64,000 nucleotides of DNA, taken from assembly GCF_001705235.1 (NCBI RefSeq), contig NZ_MCGV01000001.1, positions 2,790,001 to 2,854,000 of the forward strand, given 5' to 3'. Positions 10,811 to 20,276 of the stretch are shown piece by piece. The notes below the pieces were generated by a model. The model did not search any database. It saw nothing but the letters and a program-made list of their open reading frames with translations, and was not told where the DNA came from. Position numbers and translations under genes: made by a program. The DNA is from Clostridium pasteurianum (lineage in GTDB: Bacteria; Bacillota; Clostridia; Clostridiales; Clostridiaceae). The first letter of the stretch is position 1; each line of letters begins with the position of its first letter.

Positions 10811-11494
10811 ATGAATTGTGCTGTTATAATGGCTGCAGGTAAAGGGAAAAGAATGCATGCAAAGATTAATAAGCAGTTTATCAACTTAAATGATAAGCCT
10901 ATCCTAGCACATACTATAAGTAAGTTTGAGCAAAATAGTAGTATCGATGAAATTGTAATAGTTGTTTCTAGGGATGAAATTGAAAAATGTCTTAATGAAG
11001 TAGTTTACAAGTATAATTTTAAGAAGATACGAAGCGTTGTGGCTGGAGGTCATGAAAGACAGGAGTCTGTTTTAAATGGTCTTAGGAAACTTAAAAATGT
11101 AGATATTGTTCTCATACATGATGGTGCAAGACCTTTTGTTGATGATAGAATTATAGAGGAAGGTATCAAATATGCTTCTATTTATGGTGGATCAGCATGT
11201 GGAGTGGTTCCTAAGGATACTATAAAACTAAGAGATGAAAATGGATTTTCGTCAAAAACGCTTGATAGAAATAGTCTATTTTGTGTTCAGACACCGCAGT
11301 GTTTTAAATTTGATGAAATATTGGATGCACATCTGCAAGCTGAGGCTAAAGGAATTATAGCTACAGATGATACTAAGATTTTTGAGATGGCTGGAAGAAA
11401 AGTATATCTATATGATGGAAGTTATGACAATATGAAAATAACTACGTATGATGATATATATACGGCGGAAAGAATACTTAATAAATCTGTTTAG
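10811..11494 (+). CDS. ispD: 2-C-methyl-D-erythritol 4-phosphate cytidylyltransferase
   Basis: Third enzyme of the MEP isoprenoid pathway, transferring CMP from CTP to methylerythritol phosphate. The N-terminal nucleotide-binding motif MAAGKGKRM is at about residues 7-15, followed by HDGARPF near 100 and QTPQCFKFDEI near 155. Its 227 aa length is normal. ATG 10811 follows AAGGAG at about 10794-10799. The TAG stop at 11492-11494 forms the first bases of a palindromic repeat. Confidence 0.95.
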   Translation: MNCAVIMAAGKGKRMHAKINKQFINLNDKPILAHTISKFEQNSSIDEIVIVVSRDEIEKCLNEVVYKYNFKKIRSVVAGGHERQESVLNGLRKLKNVDIVLIHDGARPFVDDRIIEEGIKYASIYGGSACGVVPKDTIKLRDENGFSSKTLDRNSLFCVQTPQCFKFDEILDAHLQAEAKGIIATDDTKIFEMAGRKVYLYDGSYDNMKITTYDDIYTAERILNKSV

Positions 11495-11600
11495 GAAACC
11501 AGCTCAACTAAAAATTTATACATGTACCATAATGTCTTGAAGATTGACATTTTGAGAAGATGTATAGATTGAGTTTAGGATGGGCGGCGAGAAGCTTGAG
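11492..11600. repeat. Palindromic repeat, copy 1 (degenerate right arm)
   Basis: Begins with TAGGAAACC, whose TAG is the ispD stop codon. Its first ~63 bases match copy 2 with only two differences. The right arm has diverged, so only part of the hairpin remains (CTCAA...TTGAG, and AATGTC/GACATT around a 9-nt loop). It probably serves as a 3' hairpin for ispD. Confidence 0.85.
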
Positions 11601-11698
11601 TAGGAAACCGGCTCAACTAAAAATTTATACATGTACCAAAATGTCTTGAAGATTGACATTTTGGTACATGTATAAATTAAGTTTCGCTTGGTTTCCTA
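11601..11698. repeat. Palindromic repeat, copy 2 (near-perfect hairpin)
   Basis: 98 bp bounded by perfect inverted 9-mers TAGGAAACC and GGTTTCCTA. The core is a perfect stem of about 24 bp (arms at about 11624-11646 and 11656-11678, centred on loop TTGAAGATT). It directly follows copy 1 and ends 3 bp before the proS promoter. Small, with no coding capacity; it looks like a MITE or REP-like unit. Confidence 0.85.
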
Positions 11699-11701
11699 TA
11701 G

Positions 11702-11730
11702 TTGACACAACTTAATTCGCTAGGTATAAT
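11702..11730 (+). promoter_or_regulatory. Promoter of the proS T-box leader
   Basis: Perfect consensus boxes: TTGACA at 11702-11707, a 17-bp spacer, TATAAT at 11725-11730. Confidence 0.92.
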
Positions 11731-11749
11731 ATATTATAAATATTTGAAT

Positions 11750-11945
11750 TGAATAATTTTGCGATGAGAAAGAATAGTAAAAACGCCATTAAAGAGAGAA
11801 AATCCACGGCTGAAAGATTTTCAAATAGTTTTGAACCTGCTTTTGAGCTGTAGGAAATTACCGGTTAAGACCGTTATCTTAATGAGTACAAATTTAGGTG
11901 GTACCGCGAAAACTCGCCCTAATCAGGGGGCGAGTTTTTTTATAT
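11750..11945 (+). promoter_or_regulatory. T-box riboswitch, proline (proS leader)
   Basis: Leader RNA sensing uncharged tRNA-Pro. Stem I starts near 11760 (GCGATGAGAAAGAATAGTA). The likely specifier codon is CCT at 11836-11838 in GAACCTGC. The conserved T-box GGTGGTACCGCG is at 11897-11908, and its TGGT would pair with an acceptor ending A-CCA, as in bacterial tRNA-Pro. The terminator ACTCGCCC/GGGCGAGT (11912-11919, 11928-11935) is followed by seven T. The 5' boundary and specifier are inferred by eye. Confidence 0.9.
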
Positions 11946-11974
11946 ATTTTTATTTTTGAGGAGGAAAATTTAAT

Positions 11975-13687
11975 ATGAAAATGTCAAATATGCTTATGCT
12001 TACGCTGAGAGAGACACCAGCAGAGGCAGAAATAGATAGCCATAAGCTCATGTTAAGATCAGGAATGATAAGGAAAATGGCTTCAGGAGTATATAATTAT
12101 ATGCCTTTAGGATTAAAAGCATTAAAAAAAGTTGAAGATATAATAAGGGATGAAATGGATGCTGCAGGAGCACAGGAATTTTTAGCATCAGCACTTTTAC
12201 CATCTGAACTTTGGAAAGAATCGGGAAGATGGGAAAAGTTTGGACCTGAGATGTTTAAACTTAAAGATAGGAATGAAAGAGAATTTTGTCTTGGACCTAC
12301 ACACGAAGAAGTTTTTACTGATTTTGCGAGAAATGAAATAAAATCATATAAACAGCTTCCTATTAATTTATATCAAATTCAGACCAAATACAGGGATGAG
12401 AGAAGACCAAGGTTTGGTATGATACGTTCAAGAGAATTTGTGATGAAGGATGCATATAGTTTTGATAGGGATTATGCAGGGCTTGATGTTGCATATGACA
12501 AAATGTATGAAGCTTATACTAAGATATTTAAAAGGTGCGGTGTTACTTGTAGTGCTGTAGCAGCAGACTCAGGAGCAATGGGTGGTTCTGGTTCAGCTGA
12601 ATTTATGGTTAAATCTGAAATAGGAGAAGATGAAGTAGCATTTTGTACTGGATGCGATTATGCAGCAAACATCGAGAAGGCTCCAGCATCTCCAGAAAAA
12701 GCTGAAAAAGAAGAAGCTAAGGAATTAAAAAAGGTTGAAACGCCTCATGCAAAAACTATAGCAGATTTAGTTGAATTCTTTGGTGTAGATTCTAAAAAGT
12801 TTGTCAAAACTATAATATACAAGGCTGATGATGAAGTTGTAGCTGTAATGGTAAGAGGAGATAGAGACGTAAATGAAACAAAAGTTAAAAATGCAGTAGG
12901 ATCTCCAGTTGAATTCGATCTTGCAGATGAAAAAACTGTTAAGGTTGCTACAAGTGCAGAAGTTGGTTTCGCTGGACCTATCGGACTTAAAGTTGATCAT
13001 TTATTTGTAGATAATGAAGTAACATATATGTATAATTTCATTGTAGGAGCTAATGAAACAGGATATCATTATTCAAATGTAAATTATGACAGAGATTTTA
13101 AAGGCACAGTAGGAGATTTTAGAAATGCAATTGAAGGCGAGAAATGTCCTAAATGTGGAAAGCCACTTACCATTGCAAGAGGAATAGAAGTTGGTCATAT
13201 ATTTAAACTTGGAACTAAATATTCAGAGTCTATGAAAGCATATTTTGCAGATGAAGATGGAGAAAACAAGCCTCTTGTAATGGGATGTTATGGTATAGGA
13301 GTTAATAGAACTATGTCAGCTGTAATTGAGCAGCATCATGATGAAAATGGAATAATATGGCCTTTAGCTGTTGCACCATATGAGGTTATTGTTGTTCCAG
13401 CAGTATTTAAAAATGAAGATCAAATGAGAATCGCTGAAAATATCTACAATGAACTTAAAAAGATAGGTGTAGATGCACTACTTGATAATAGAAATGAAAG
13501 AGCAGGAGTTAAGTTCAAGGATGCTGATTTAATAGGTATTCCTATGAGAATAACTGTTGGAAAGAAGATAGCTGATAATAAAGTAGAGTTTAAGTGTAGA
13601 AATAGCAAAGATATTGAAGATTTACCTTTAGATAAAGTTATTGAGAGGGTAAAAGAGGAATTTAAGAAAAATAATATAGAGCTTTAA
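11975..13687 (+). CDS. proS: Prolyl-tRNA synthetase (bacterial, with editing domain)
   Basis: Class II synthetase charging tRNA-Pro. Motif 1 lies near residue 45-75, motif 2 in [17 protein letters not shown], and motif 3 in [13 protein letters not shown] near 435. Between motifs 2 and 3 is the INS-type editing domain that removes misacylated alanine (about 240-390), so this is the long bacterial form at 570 aa. ATG 11975 follows GAGGAGG. It is controlled by the proline T-box just upstream and shares a transcript with cysS (34 bp gap). Confidence 0.96.
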   Translation: MKMSNMLMLTLRETPAEAEIDSHKLMLRSGMIRKMASGVYNYMPLGLKALKKVEDIIRDEMDAAGAQEFLASALLPSELWKESGRWEKFGPEMFKLKDRNEREFCLGPTHEEVFTDFARNEIKSYKQLPINLYQIQTKYRDERRPRFGMIRSREFVMKDAYSFDRDYAGLDVAYDKMYEAYTKIFKRCGVTCSAVAADSGAMGGSGSAEFMVKSEIGEDEVAFCTGCDYAANIEKAPASPEKAEKEEAKELKKVETPHAKTIADLVEFFGVDSKKFVKTIIYKADDEVVAVMVRGDRDVNETKVKNAVGSPVEFDLADEKTVKVATSAEVGFAGPIGLKVDHLFVDNEVTYMYNFIVGANETGYHYSNVNYDRDFKGTVGDFRNAIEGEKCPKCGKPLTIARGIEVGHIFKLGTKYSESMKAYFADEDGENKPLVMGCYGIGVNRTMSAVIEQHHDENGIIWPLAVAPYEVIVVPAVFKNEDQMRIAENIYNELKKIGVDALLDNRNERAGVKFKDADLIGIPMRITVGKKIADNKVEFKCRNSKDIEDLPLDKVIERVKEEFKKNNIEL

Positions 13688-13721
13688 AGTAATTAGATAC
13701 CTGTAGATAAGGAGGAAAATC

Positions 13722-15113
13722 ATGAAAATATTTAATACCATGACGCGCACAAAAGAAGAATTTGTTCCTGTTACACCTAAAATGGTTAGAATGTACGTTT
13801 GTGGACCTACCGTTTATAATTTCTTTCATATAGGTAATGCTAGAACTTTCATAGTTTTTGATACTGTAAGAAAATATTTTGAATATAGAGGATATAAGGT
13901 GGATTTTATTCAAAATTTTACTGATATAGATGATAAGATGATAAATAAAGCTAATCAGGAAGGAATTACAGTAAAAGAACTTGGAGACAGGTATATAAAA
14001 GAATATTATAAAGATGCTGATGCACTGAATTTAGAACGTGCAACTTGCAATCCAAGGGCTACTGAATATGTAAATAAGATAATAGATTTTGTTAAAGATC
14101 TTCAGGATGAAGGGTATGCATATGAAGTTGACGGCGATGTATATTTTGATACTAATAATTTTAAAGAATATGGAAAGTTATCAGGACAAAATCTAGAAGA
14201 CCGTCAGGCAGGAGCAAGTATAGCTGTTGATGATAGAAAAAAGAATCCTATGGATTTTGCATTATGGAAAAATGAAAAGCCGGGTGAACCTTCATGGAAA
14301 AGTCCATGGGGAATGGGAAGACCAGGCTGGCATATAGAATGTTCATGCATGGCACGTGATTTATTAGGAGATACTATAGATATTCATGCAGGAGCTATAG
14401 ATCTTATTTTTCCGCATCATGAAAATGAAATAGCTCAAAGTGAAGCTAGGACTGGAAAGACTTTTGCAAATTACTGGATGCATGCAGCATATTTAAATAT
14501 AAATAATCAAAAGATGTCAAAATCATTGAATAACTTTTTTACAGCAAGAGAAATACTTGAGAAGTATGATGTAGAAGTTATAAGATTATTCTTACTTTCA
14601 GCACATTATAGAACACCTCTTAATTTTAGTAAAGAGTCTATTGATGCAGCTAAAGTATCCCTTGAAAGACTTTATAATACATTAAATAATCTGGAAAGTT
14701 TATTAAAAAATGCTAAAGATAAAGATAATGATAGTGAATATTTAAATACTTTAGATGGTTATAGACAAAAATTCATAGAAAAGATGGATGATGATTTTAA
14801 TACAGCAGATGCTATTTCTGTTATCTTTGATCTTGCTAAGGATATTAATATAAATGTAAGTGGAGACTCAAGTAGAAAGGTTGTAGAAAATTCTATAAAT
14901 CTTATGAGAGAGCTTGGAAAACCATTAGGTATTCTTCAAAAATCAGAAGAGCATAATCTTGAAGAAGAGATACAAGGTCTTATAGAGAAAAGGCAAGAAG
15001 CAAGAAAAAATAAGGATTGGGCACTTGCAGATAAAATAAGAGATGATCTTAAAGACAGAGGTATAGTTTTAGAGGATACCCCAGAAGGTATAAGGTGGAA
15101 GTTTATTGACTAA
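13722..15113 (+). CDS. cysS: Cysteinyl-tRNA synthetase
   Basis: Class I synthetase charging tRNA-Cys. The HIGN signature is near residues 38-41, the zinc Cys in YVCGPTVYN, the second zinc region in [10 protein letters not shown], and KMSKS at about 264-268. The length, 463 aa, is normal. ATG 13722 has AAGGAGG at the right distance. It is co-transcribed with proS, so cysteine charging capacity here is partly under proline T-box control. A terminator follows at 15138-15187. Confidence 0.96.
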   Translation: MKIFNTMTRTKEEFVPVTPKMVRMYVCGPTVYNFFHIGNARTFIVFDTVRKYFEYRGYKVDFIQNFTDIDDKMINKANQEGITVKELGDRYIKEYYKDADALNLERATCNPRATEYVNKIIDFVKDLQDEGYAYEVDGDVYFDTNNFKEYGKLSGQNLEDRQAGASIAVDDRKKNPMDFALWKNEKPGEPSWKSPWGMGRPGWHIECSCMARDLLGDTIDIHAGAIDLIFPHHENEIAQSEARTGKTFANYWMHAAYLNINNQKMSKSLNNFFTAREILEKYDVEVIRLFLLSAHYRTPLNFSKESIDAAKVSLERLYNTLNNLESLLKNAKDKDNDSEYLNTLDGYRQKFIEKMDDDFNTADAISVIFDLAKDININVSGDSSRKVVENSINLMRELGKPLGILQKSEEHNLEEEIQGLIEKRQEARKNKDWALADKIRDDLKDRGIVLEDTPEGIRWKFID

Positions 15114-15137
15114 ACTATAGTTAAAAAAGTTATAAAT

Positions 15138-15187
15138 AAATGGCAGGTTAAGGTATTTAAAAATACAATGACTTGTCATTTGTTTTT
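15138..15187 (+). terminator. Intrinsic terminator after cysS
   Basis: AAATGGCAGGT at 15138-15148 pairs with ACTTGTCATTT at 15171-15181 (11 bp, two G-U), with an inner GTATTT/AAATAC stem, then TGTTTTT. Confidence 0.8.
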
Positions 15188-15329
15188 ATGTTAAATACGT
15201 CTAAAATGTATTTAGTATGATGGTATGTATAATCTGTTATAAAATTTACTTTTTACAATATAAAAATTTAATATATTGTTATACATAAAAACTTAAAATT
15301 CATAATATTATAATTTTTCTGTAGAATTG

Positions 15330-15358
15330 TTGACATTAAGTAAGTCCAGTGTTAATTT
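15330..15358 (+). promoter_or_regulatory. Promoter of ilvN
   Basis: TTGACA at 15330-15335, a 17-bp spacer, TAATTT at 15353-15358. The leader to the start at 15408 is only about 40 nt, too short for a T-box. Confidence 0.7.
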
Positions 15359-15407
15359 TAAAGAAAATTATAATAACAATATATTTTAGTTAGGGGATGT
15401 GATAATT

Positions 15408-15905
15408 TTGCATTTGTATGTTTTATCAGTTCTAGTTGATAATGCGCCAGGAGTACTTACCAGAGTTTGTGGACTTTTTAATAGAAGAGGATATAATCTT
15501 GAAAGTGTAACTGCGGGAGTAACTGAAAATGAAAAAGTATCAAGGCTAACATTAATAGCCAGCGTTAATGACGAAAATGAAATTGAACAAATAATAAAAC
15601 AAATAAAAAAGATAGAGGTTGTTCATAAAGTAGTTCTTTTAAATAAAGAAGATTCTGTATGTCGTGAAATAATGCTAATAAAGGTAAATGCTGAAGGAAT
15701 TCAGAGACAGGAAATATTAAATACGGTTTCTATTTTTAGAGCATCAGTAGTTGATGTTACAACAAAAACTTTTACTATAGAAATAACTGGTAATACTAAT
15801 AAAATAGAGGCATTTCAAAAAATGCTTCAGCCTTATAGTATCATAGAGGTTGTAAGTAGCGGCACTATAGCCATTCAAAGAGGAGAAAACTCCATATTAA
15901 ATTAA
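15408..15905 (+). CDS. ilvN: Acetolactate synthase small (regulatory) subunit
   Basis: Regulatory subunit of acetohydroxyacid synthase, giving feedback control and full activity to IlvB. The N-terminal ACT domain (VLVDNAPGVLTRVCGLFNRR) is followed by the usual C-terminal domain ending SSGTIAIQRG; 165 aa is typical. TTG 15408 is preferred because TAGGGGATG is spaced correctly from it; GTG 15399 is too close. It is unlinked from ilvB (7 kb away) and transcribed alone. Its 3' end faces a reverse-strand T-box leader. Confidence 0.93.
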   Translation: MHLYVLSVLVDNAPGVLTRVCGLFNRRGYNLESVTAGVTENEKVSRLTLIASVNDENEIEQIIKQIKKIEVVHKVVLLNKEDSVCREIMLIKVNAEGIQRQEILNTVSIFRASVVDVTTKTFTIEITGNTNKIEAFQKMLQPYSIIEVVSSGTIAIQRGENSILN

Positions 15906-15911
15906 GAATAT

Positions 15912-15950
15912 AAAGGAATCTGTAATAAATTATAGATTTCTTTTATTTTT
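15912..15950 (+). terminator. Intrinsic terminator after ilvN
   Basis: AAGGAATCTGTAAT pairs with ATTATAGATTTCTT, followed by TTTATTTTT. On the reverse strand no T-run follows the stem, so it should not stop antisense transcription. Confidence 0.75.
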
Positions 15951-16045
15951 AAAATAAAATATTTTTTATAAATAATAGTCTGATTAATGATGTATTATGA
16001 TGAAAGTTTTTTAAATAATTGATGAAATAAAGTAAAATAGAGTAC

Positions 16046-16291
16046 AAAAAAACAACCACAGATCGCTATGGGGCGAATATCTGTCGCTGTACCACCCAAA
16101 TTATTACTTTTACAATATAACGGTTTTACCGGCATTACCTACTCTTTATATAATAATATAAATTTCAGTTTGCAACTCTGGAGTGATTTTTAACAAATGT
16201 AGCTTATGGGCTCCCACCAAAACACCCACTCTCTGAAAGCATATTTTTGTTTACTCTTCTCCGTCATCGTTTTTAACTTATGATTACTATA
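16046..16291 (-). promoter_or_regulatory. Reverse-strand T-box riboswitch, probably isoleucine, with no gene downstream
   Basis: All T-box landmarks are present on the reverse strand. Stem I begins with GATGACGGAGAAGAGTAA (about 16268-16251), and an AG-rich distal part follows. ATC sits at the specifier position (16187-16185), before ACTCC. A stem III-like CCGGTAAAACCG precedes the T-box GGGTGGTACAGCG (16097-16085). The terminator is ACAGAT...GATCTGT (16084-16058) with seven T. TGGT fits a tRNA acceptor with discriminator A, as in tRNA-Ile. The next 140 nt hold no start site, and beyond lies ilvN in antisense. No reverse-strand gene is seen for about 2 kb. Confidence 0.88.
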
Positions 16292-16314
16292 CTATAAAAA
16301 AAAAACCGTGTCAA
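16286..16314 (-). promoter_or_regulatory. Promoter of the reverse-strand T-box
   Basis: On the reverse strand: TTGACA (16314-16309), a 17-bp spacer containing a run of ten T, and TATAGT (16291-16286). A near-consensus promoter. Confidence 0.85.
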
Positions 16315-16508
16315 CTGTGGTTTTTGTATTTTTATGCATAATGAAATTGTAATAATTATACTTATTTAAAATAGGCATTGTATTATTGATAAATTAAAAA
16401 TGCAGTTAAGCAAAAATGATAATTTGGCAATTAAAGTAGACACTAAAATAAATATTAATAATTATAAATTAATTTAAGAAAAATAGTAATAAAAAAAAGA
16501 AAATACTA

Positions 16509-16537
16509 TTGACATTTTATGAATTACGTACTATCAT
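16509..16537 (+). promoter_or_regulatory. Promoter of the cimA operon leader
   Basis: TTGACA at 16509-16514, 17-bp spacer, TATCAT at 16532-16537. The -10 overlaps an ATCATCA/TGATGAT inverted repeat (16533-16562 region). Confidence 0.75.
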
Positions 16538-16544
16538 CATTATC

Positions 16545-16729
16545 ATAGTCTAATTGATGATGAAGTTTTTAAATGATTGATTTTAATAGAGAAAATAGTC
16601 ACTATTATATTTGAGTAATTTTTTTATTGCATATATTATAGTGTCTTTGTTATTGCTTAAAGTAAAAAAATTGGGTGGTACCGCGCGACCAGAGTTCTCG
16701 CCCCAAGCAGAGAATTTGGTCGCTTTTTT
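16545..16729 (+). promoter_or_regulatory. Short T-box leader of the cimA-leuCDB-ilvDB operon
   Basis: The 3' half is a clear T-box: GGGTGGTACCGCG at 16673-16685 and a terminator pairing GCGACCAGAGTTCTC with GAGAATTTGGTCGC (16685-16723) followed by six T. Only about 130 nt separate the predicted start from the T-box sequence, and no AGTA or AG-bulge motifs are seen. What precedes is one hairpin (CACTAT...ATAGTG, about 16598-16653). Stem I is therefore missing or strongly reduced, and I cannot name a specifier. Confidence 0.75.
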
Positions 16730-16839
16730 ATACATAAAATTGTTAACTATAACCAATAGATGATGGAATAATCAAAAAATTTCAATAGTCGAAATAGTCA
16801 TAATCTTTTATTAAATCATACAAGTTAGGAGGTTAGGAA

Positions 16840-18429
16840 ATGGGAATAAATAAGAAAGTATATATTTTTGATAGTACACTCAGAGATGGTTCACAAGCAC
16901 AGGGGGTTTCTTTTAGCGTAGCTGACAAATTAAAAATAGTAAAAAAGCTGGATGAATTAGGAATTGACTATATAGAAGCTGGAAACCCAAGTTCGAATCC
17001 AAAAGATAGAGAATTTTTTGAAGAAATAAAAGATTTGAAATTAAAAAATTCAAAGCTGTGTGCTTTTGGGAGTACTAGGAGATCAGGCGTTTTAGCTGAG
17101 GAAGATGGGGGATTAAAGAGGCTTATAAATAGTGGTGCAGAGGTATTGTGCATTTTTGGGAAGGCATGGGATTTTCATGTTACGGATATAATAAGGACTT
17201 CCCTTGAAGACAATCTTAATATGATAGGTGACAGTATAAGGTACTTAGTTTCATTGAAAAAAGAAGTTATATTTGATGCAGAACATTTCTTTGATGGATT
17301 TAAAAATAATAGAGAATATGCTTTAAAAGTTTTGTATACTGCAAAGGATGCAGGGGCAAACTGGATAGTACTTTGTGATACTAATGGTGGCACTATGCCA
17401 GAAGAGACAAGTGATATACTTAAATATTTGGTTGATGATTTAGATTTTGATAATATTGGTGTACATTTTCATGATGATGCTGGCATGGCAGTTGCAAATT
17501 CAATTATAGCAGTAAATAGGGGGATAAAACATATTCAAGGTACATTTACTGGTGTTGGTGAGAGGTGCGGCAATGCTAATTTGTCAACTATAATAGCAAA
17601 TTTAAATTTAAAAATGCAATATAAAACCATAAATGAAGGTAAAATTGAATATCTAATGTCCGCTTATAGATATATATGTGAGGCTTGCAACATGACACCT
17701 AATGAGAGAACTGCTTATGTTGGAAACTGTGCATTTTCTCATAAAGGTGGTATGCATATAGATGCTGTTAGAAAGAACCCTAAATCTTTTGAACATATAG
17801 AGCCTACTTCTGTTGGTAATTCTAGAAGAATACTTGTATCAGAAGTTTCAGGTAGGAGTACAATACTTCCAGCACTTAAGAAAATAAATCCTAATATAAG
17901 CAAGGATTCACCAGAAACTAAGGCAGTAGTTAAAAGAATAAAGGATTTAGAGTACATTGGATATCAATTTGAAGGTGCTGAGGGCAGCTTTGAACTTTTG
18001 ATGAGAAAAGAACTTAATGTTTTTAAACCATCTTTTCATCTTGTAGAGTATAAGGTTATTGCAGAAAAACCATATGATGATGAAATAAGTGCTACTGCAA
18101 TAGTTAAAATAATGGTTAATGGAAAGCTTGAGATAACAGCAGCAGATGGTAAGGGTCCTGTAAATGCCCTCGATAAGGCATTGAGAAAGGCACTTAGCGT
18201 ATTTTATAAAGAGCTTTCTAATGTATATCTTACTGATTACAAAGTAAGAGTAATTACTGGAACAAAGGCAACTAGTGCAAAAATAAGAGTACTAATTGAG
18301 TCTACAGATGGTGCTTCAACATGGACAACTGTTGGTGTTTCATATGACATAATAGAAGCCAGTTGGTTGGCATTAGTAGATTCAGTAGAATATAAATTAA
18401 TACAATGCAATAAGGAGGAAGAAAAATAA
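16840..18429 (+). CDS. cimA: (R)-citramalate synthase (CimA type; LeuA superfamily)
   Basis: Condenses pyruvate and acetyl-CoA to citramalate, the first step of threonine-independent isoleucine synthesis. The DRE-TIM domain begins [17 protein letters not shown] and has [12 protein letters not shown] near 200. The C-terminal regulatory domain (about 400-529) resembles the LeuA allosteric domain. The 529 aa length and STLRDG-x-Q-x-x-GVSFS pattern match CimA rather than 2-isopropylmalate synthase. ATG 16840 follows AGGAGG. It heads an operon whose remaining genes convert citramalate onward, supporting this assignment. Annotation as leuA is the main alternative. Confidence 0.85.
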   Translation: MGINKKVYIFDSTLRDGSQAQGVSFSVADKLKIVKKLDELGIDYIEAGNPSSNPKDREFFEEIKDLKLKNSKLCAFGSTRRSGVLAEEDGGLKRLINSGAEVLCIFGKAWDFHVTDIIRTSLEDNLNMIGDSIRYLVSLKKEVIFDAEHFFDGFKNNREYALKVLYTAKDAGANWIVLCDTNGGTMPEETSDILKYLVDDLDFDNIGVHFHDDAGMAVANSIIAVNRGIKHIQGTFTGVGERCGNANLSTIIANLNLKMQYKTINEGKIEYLMSAYRYICEACNMTPNERTAYVGNCAFSHKGGMHIDAVRKNPKSFEHIEPTSVGNSRRILVSEVSGRSTILPALKKINPNISKDSPETKAVVKRIKDLEYIGYQFEGAEGSFELLMRKELNVFKPSFHLVEYKVIAEKPYDDEISATAIVKIMVNGKLEITAADGKGPVNALDKALRKALSVFYKELSNVYLTDYKVRVITGTKATSAKIRVLIESTDGASTWTTVGVSYDIIEASWLALVDSVEYKLIQCNKEEEK

Positions 18430-19697
18430 TGAAAAAACCTATGACTATGACACAAAAAATACTTGCGCATCATGCAGGACTCCACTATGTAGAGGCAGGA
18501 CAACTTATAACGGCTAAACTTGATCTTGTATTAGGAAATGATGTAACTACTCCAGTAGCTATTAAAGCATTTAAAACTATGGGAATAGATAAGGTGTTTG
18601 ATAAGAAAAAGGTAGCTATAGTACCAGATCATTTTACTCCAAATAAAGATATTAAATCAGCAGAACACTGTAAAATGATAAGACAGTTTGCAAGATGTAA
18701 AGAAATTGAAAACTACTTTGAAATAGGTGAAATGGGAATTGAGCATGCACTTATCCCTGAAAAAGGTCTTGCTGTTCCTGGAGATGTAATTATAGGTGCT
18801 GATTCACATACTTGTACTTATGGAGCACTTGGAGCTTTTTCGACAGGTGTTGGAAGTACTGACATGGCAGTTGGAATGGCAACAGGTAAAGCTTGGTTTA
18901 AAGTTCCAGAGGCAATAAAGTTTGTATTAAAGGGTAAGTTTAATAAATGGGTTTCTGGAAAAGATTTAATACTCCATATAATCGGAATGATAGGTGTTGA
19001 TGGAGCACTTTATAAATCAATGGAATTTACAGGTGAAGGCGTAGCAAATTTATCTATAGATGATAGATTTACAATTGCAAACATGGCAATAGAAGCAGGA
19101 GCTAAAAATGGAATCTTCCCTGTAGATGAGAAGACTACTGAATACATGAAGGGTAGAACAAATAGAGAATTATTAAGCTTTGAAGCTGATGAAGATGCAG
19201 TTTATAGCAAAGTTATAGAAATAGATTTAAGTACTTTAAAACCTACAGTTGCATTCCCACATTTACCTGAAAACACTAAGACTATTGATGAGGTTGGAGA
19301 GGTTCCAGTAGATCAGGTAGTAATAGGTTCATGTACTAATGGAAGAATGAGTGATCTTAGAGTAGCGGCATCAATACTTAAGGGTAAAAAAGTTAAAAAG
19401 GGAATAAGACTTATAGTATTCCCTGGAACACAAAATATATATTTACAGGCTATGGACGAGGGAATTGTTAGAACCTTTATAGAGGCTGGAGGCGTTGTAA
19501 GCACACCAACTTGTGGACCTTGTCTTGGAGGTCATATGGGAATACTTGCAGAAGGAGAGAGAGCTGTATCTACAACAAACAGAAACTTTGTAGGTAGAAT
19601 GGGTCATCCTAAGAGTGAAGTTTACTTAGCAAGTCCAGCAGTAGCAGCAGCTTCAGCTATAGCAGGGAAAATAGTATCACCAGAGGAGGTTTTATAA
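18429..19697 (+). CDS. leuC: 3-isopropylmalate/(R)-2-methylmalate dehydratase large subunit
   Basis: Iron-sulfur isomerase of the aconitase family; with LeuD it converts citramalate to erythro-3-methylmalate and 2- to 3-isopropylmalate. At 422 aa it is the shorter LeuC2-like form. [12 protein letters not shown] near 125 and the cluster cysteines in [13 protein letters not shown] (near 300) and [11 protein letters not shown] (near 360) are visible. The ATG overlaps the cimA stop by one base (ATAATG), so the two are translationally coupled. Confidence 0.94.
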   Translation: MKKPMTMTQKILAHHAGLHYVEAGQLITAKLDLVLGNDVTTPVAIKAFKTMGIDKVFDKKKVAIVPDHFTPNKDIKSAEHCKMIRQFARCKEIENYFEIGEMGIEHALIPEKGLAVPGDVIIGADSHTCTYGALGAFSTGVGSTDMAVGMATGKAWFKVPEAIKFVLKGKFNKWVSGKDLILHIIGMIGVDGALYKSMEFTGEGVANLSIDDRFTIANMAIEAGAKNGIFPVDEKTTEYMKGRTNRELLSFEADEDAVYSKVIEIDLSTLKPTVAFPHLPENTKTIDEVGEVPVDQVVIGSCTNGRMSDLRVAASILKGKKVKKGIRLIVFPGTQNIYLQAMDEGIVRTFIEAGGVVSTPTCGPCLGGHMGILAEGERAVSTTNRNFVGRMGHPKSEVYLASPAVAAASAIAGKIVSPEEVL

Positions 19698-19698
19698 T

Positions 19699-20190
19699 AT
19701 GAAAGTTAACGGCGATGTTTTAAAATATGGAGATAATATTGATACAGATGTAATAATACCAGCAAGATATTTGAATACCTCAGTACCAGAAGAACTTGCA
19801 AAACACTGTATGGAAGATTTGGATGTAGATTTTCTTAAAAAGTTAAAAAAAGGAGATATCGTAGTAGGCGGAAAAAACTTTGGCTGCGGTTCTTCAAGAG
19901 AACATGCACCAATCTGTATAAAAGCAGCAGGAGTTTCATGCGTTATTGCTAAGAGCTTTGCAAGAATATTTTACAGAAATTCAATAAATATAGGTTTTCC
20001 AATACTTGAATGTGAAGAAGCTGTAAATGATGCAAGTACAGGGGATAAACTTGAGGTCGATTTTATAGAAGGAAAAATTAAAAATGTAACTTTAAATAAG
20101 GAATATAAAGCTCAACCTTTCCCAGAATTCATGCTTAAAATCATGAAGAATGAGGGACTTACTAACTGTGTTAAAAAAGGATTATTTTAA
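19699..20190 (+). CDS. leuD: 3-isopropylmalate/(R)-2-methylmalate dehydratase small subunit
   Basis: Swivel-domain partner of LeuC. Begins with the typical [19 protein letters not shown] and carries [14 protein letters not shown] near residue 55-68, which shapes substrate specificity, then [17 protein letters not shown]. The 163 aa length is normal for the LeuD2-type subunit. It starts 1 bp after leuC. A 14-bp hairpin in the 86-bp gap before leuB may mark an RNA processing site. Confidence 0.95.
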   Translation: MKVNGDVLKYGDNIDTDVIIPARYLNTSVPEELAKHCMEDLDVDFLKKLKKGDIVVGGKNFGCGSSREHAPICIKAAGVSCVIAKSFARIFYRNSINIGFPILECEEAVNDASTGDKLEVDFIEGKIKNVTLNKEYKAQPFPEFMLKIMKNEGLTNCVKKGLF

Positions 20191-20212
20191 TTAAATAATA
20201 TTATAATAAAGT

Positions 20213-20246
20213 TTCAGATAAGTGCTGGGGCTAGTGCTTATTTGAA
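20213..20246 (+). other. Intercistronic hairpin leuD-leuB
   Basis: TTCAGATAAGTGCT and AGTGCTTATTTGAA pair over 14 bp with three G-U pairs; loop GGGGCT. No T-run follows, so an RNA-stability or processing role is likelier than termination. Confidence 0.6.
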
Positions 20247-20276
20247 AGAAATATATCTAAATTGGAGGGTTATTAA

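Noticed and set aside
15906-16045. A small reverse-strand protein gene behind the antisense T-box
   Set aside because: No start codon with a ribosome binding site was found in the 140 nt, and the frames are quickly closed by stops.
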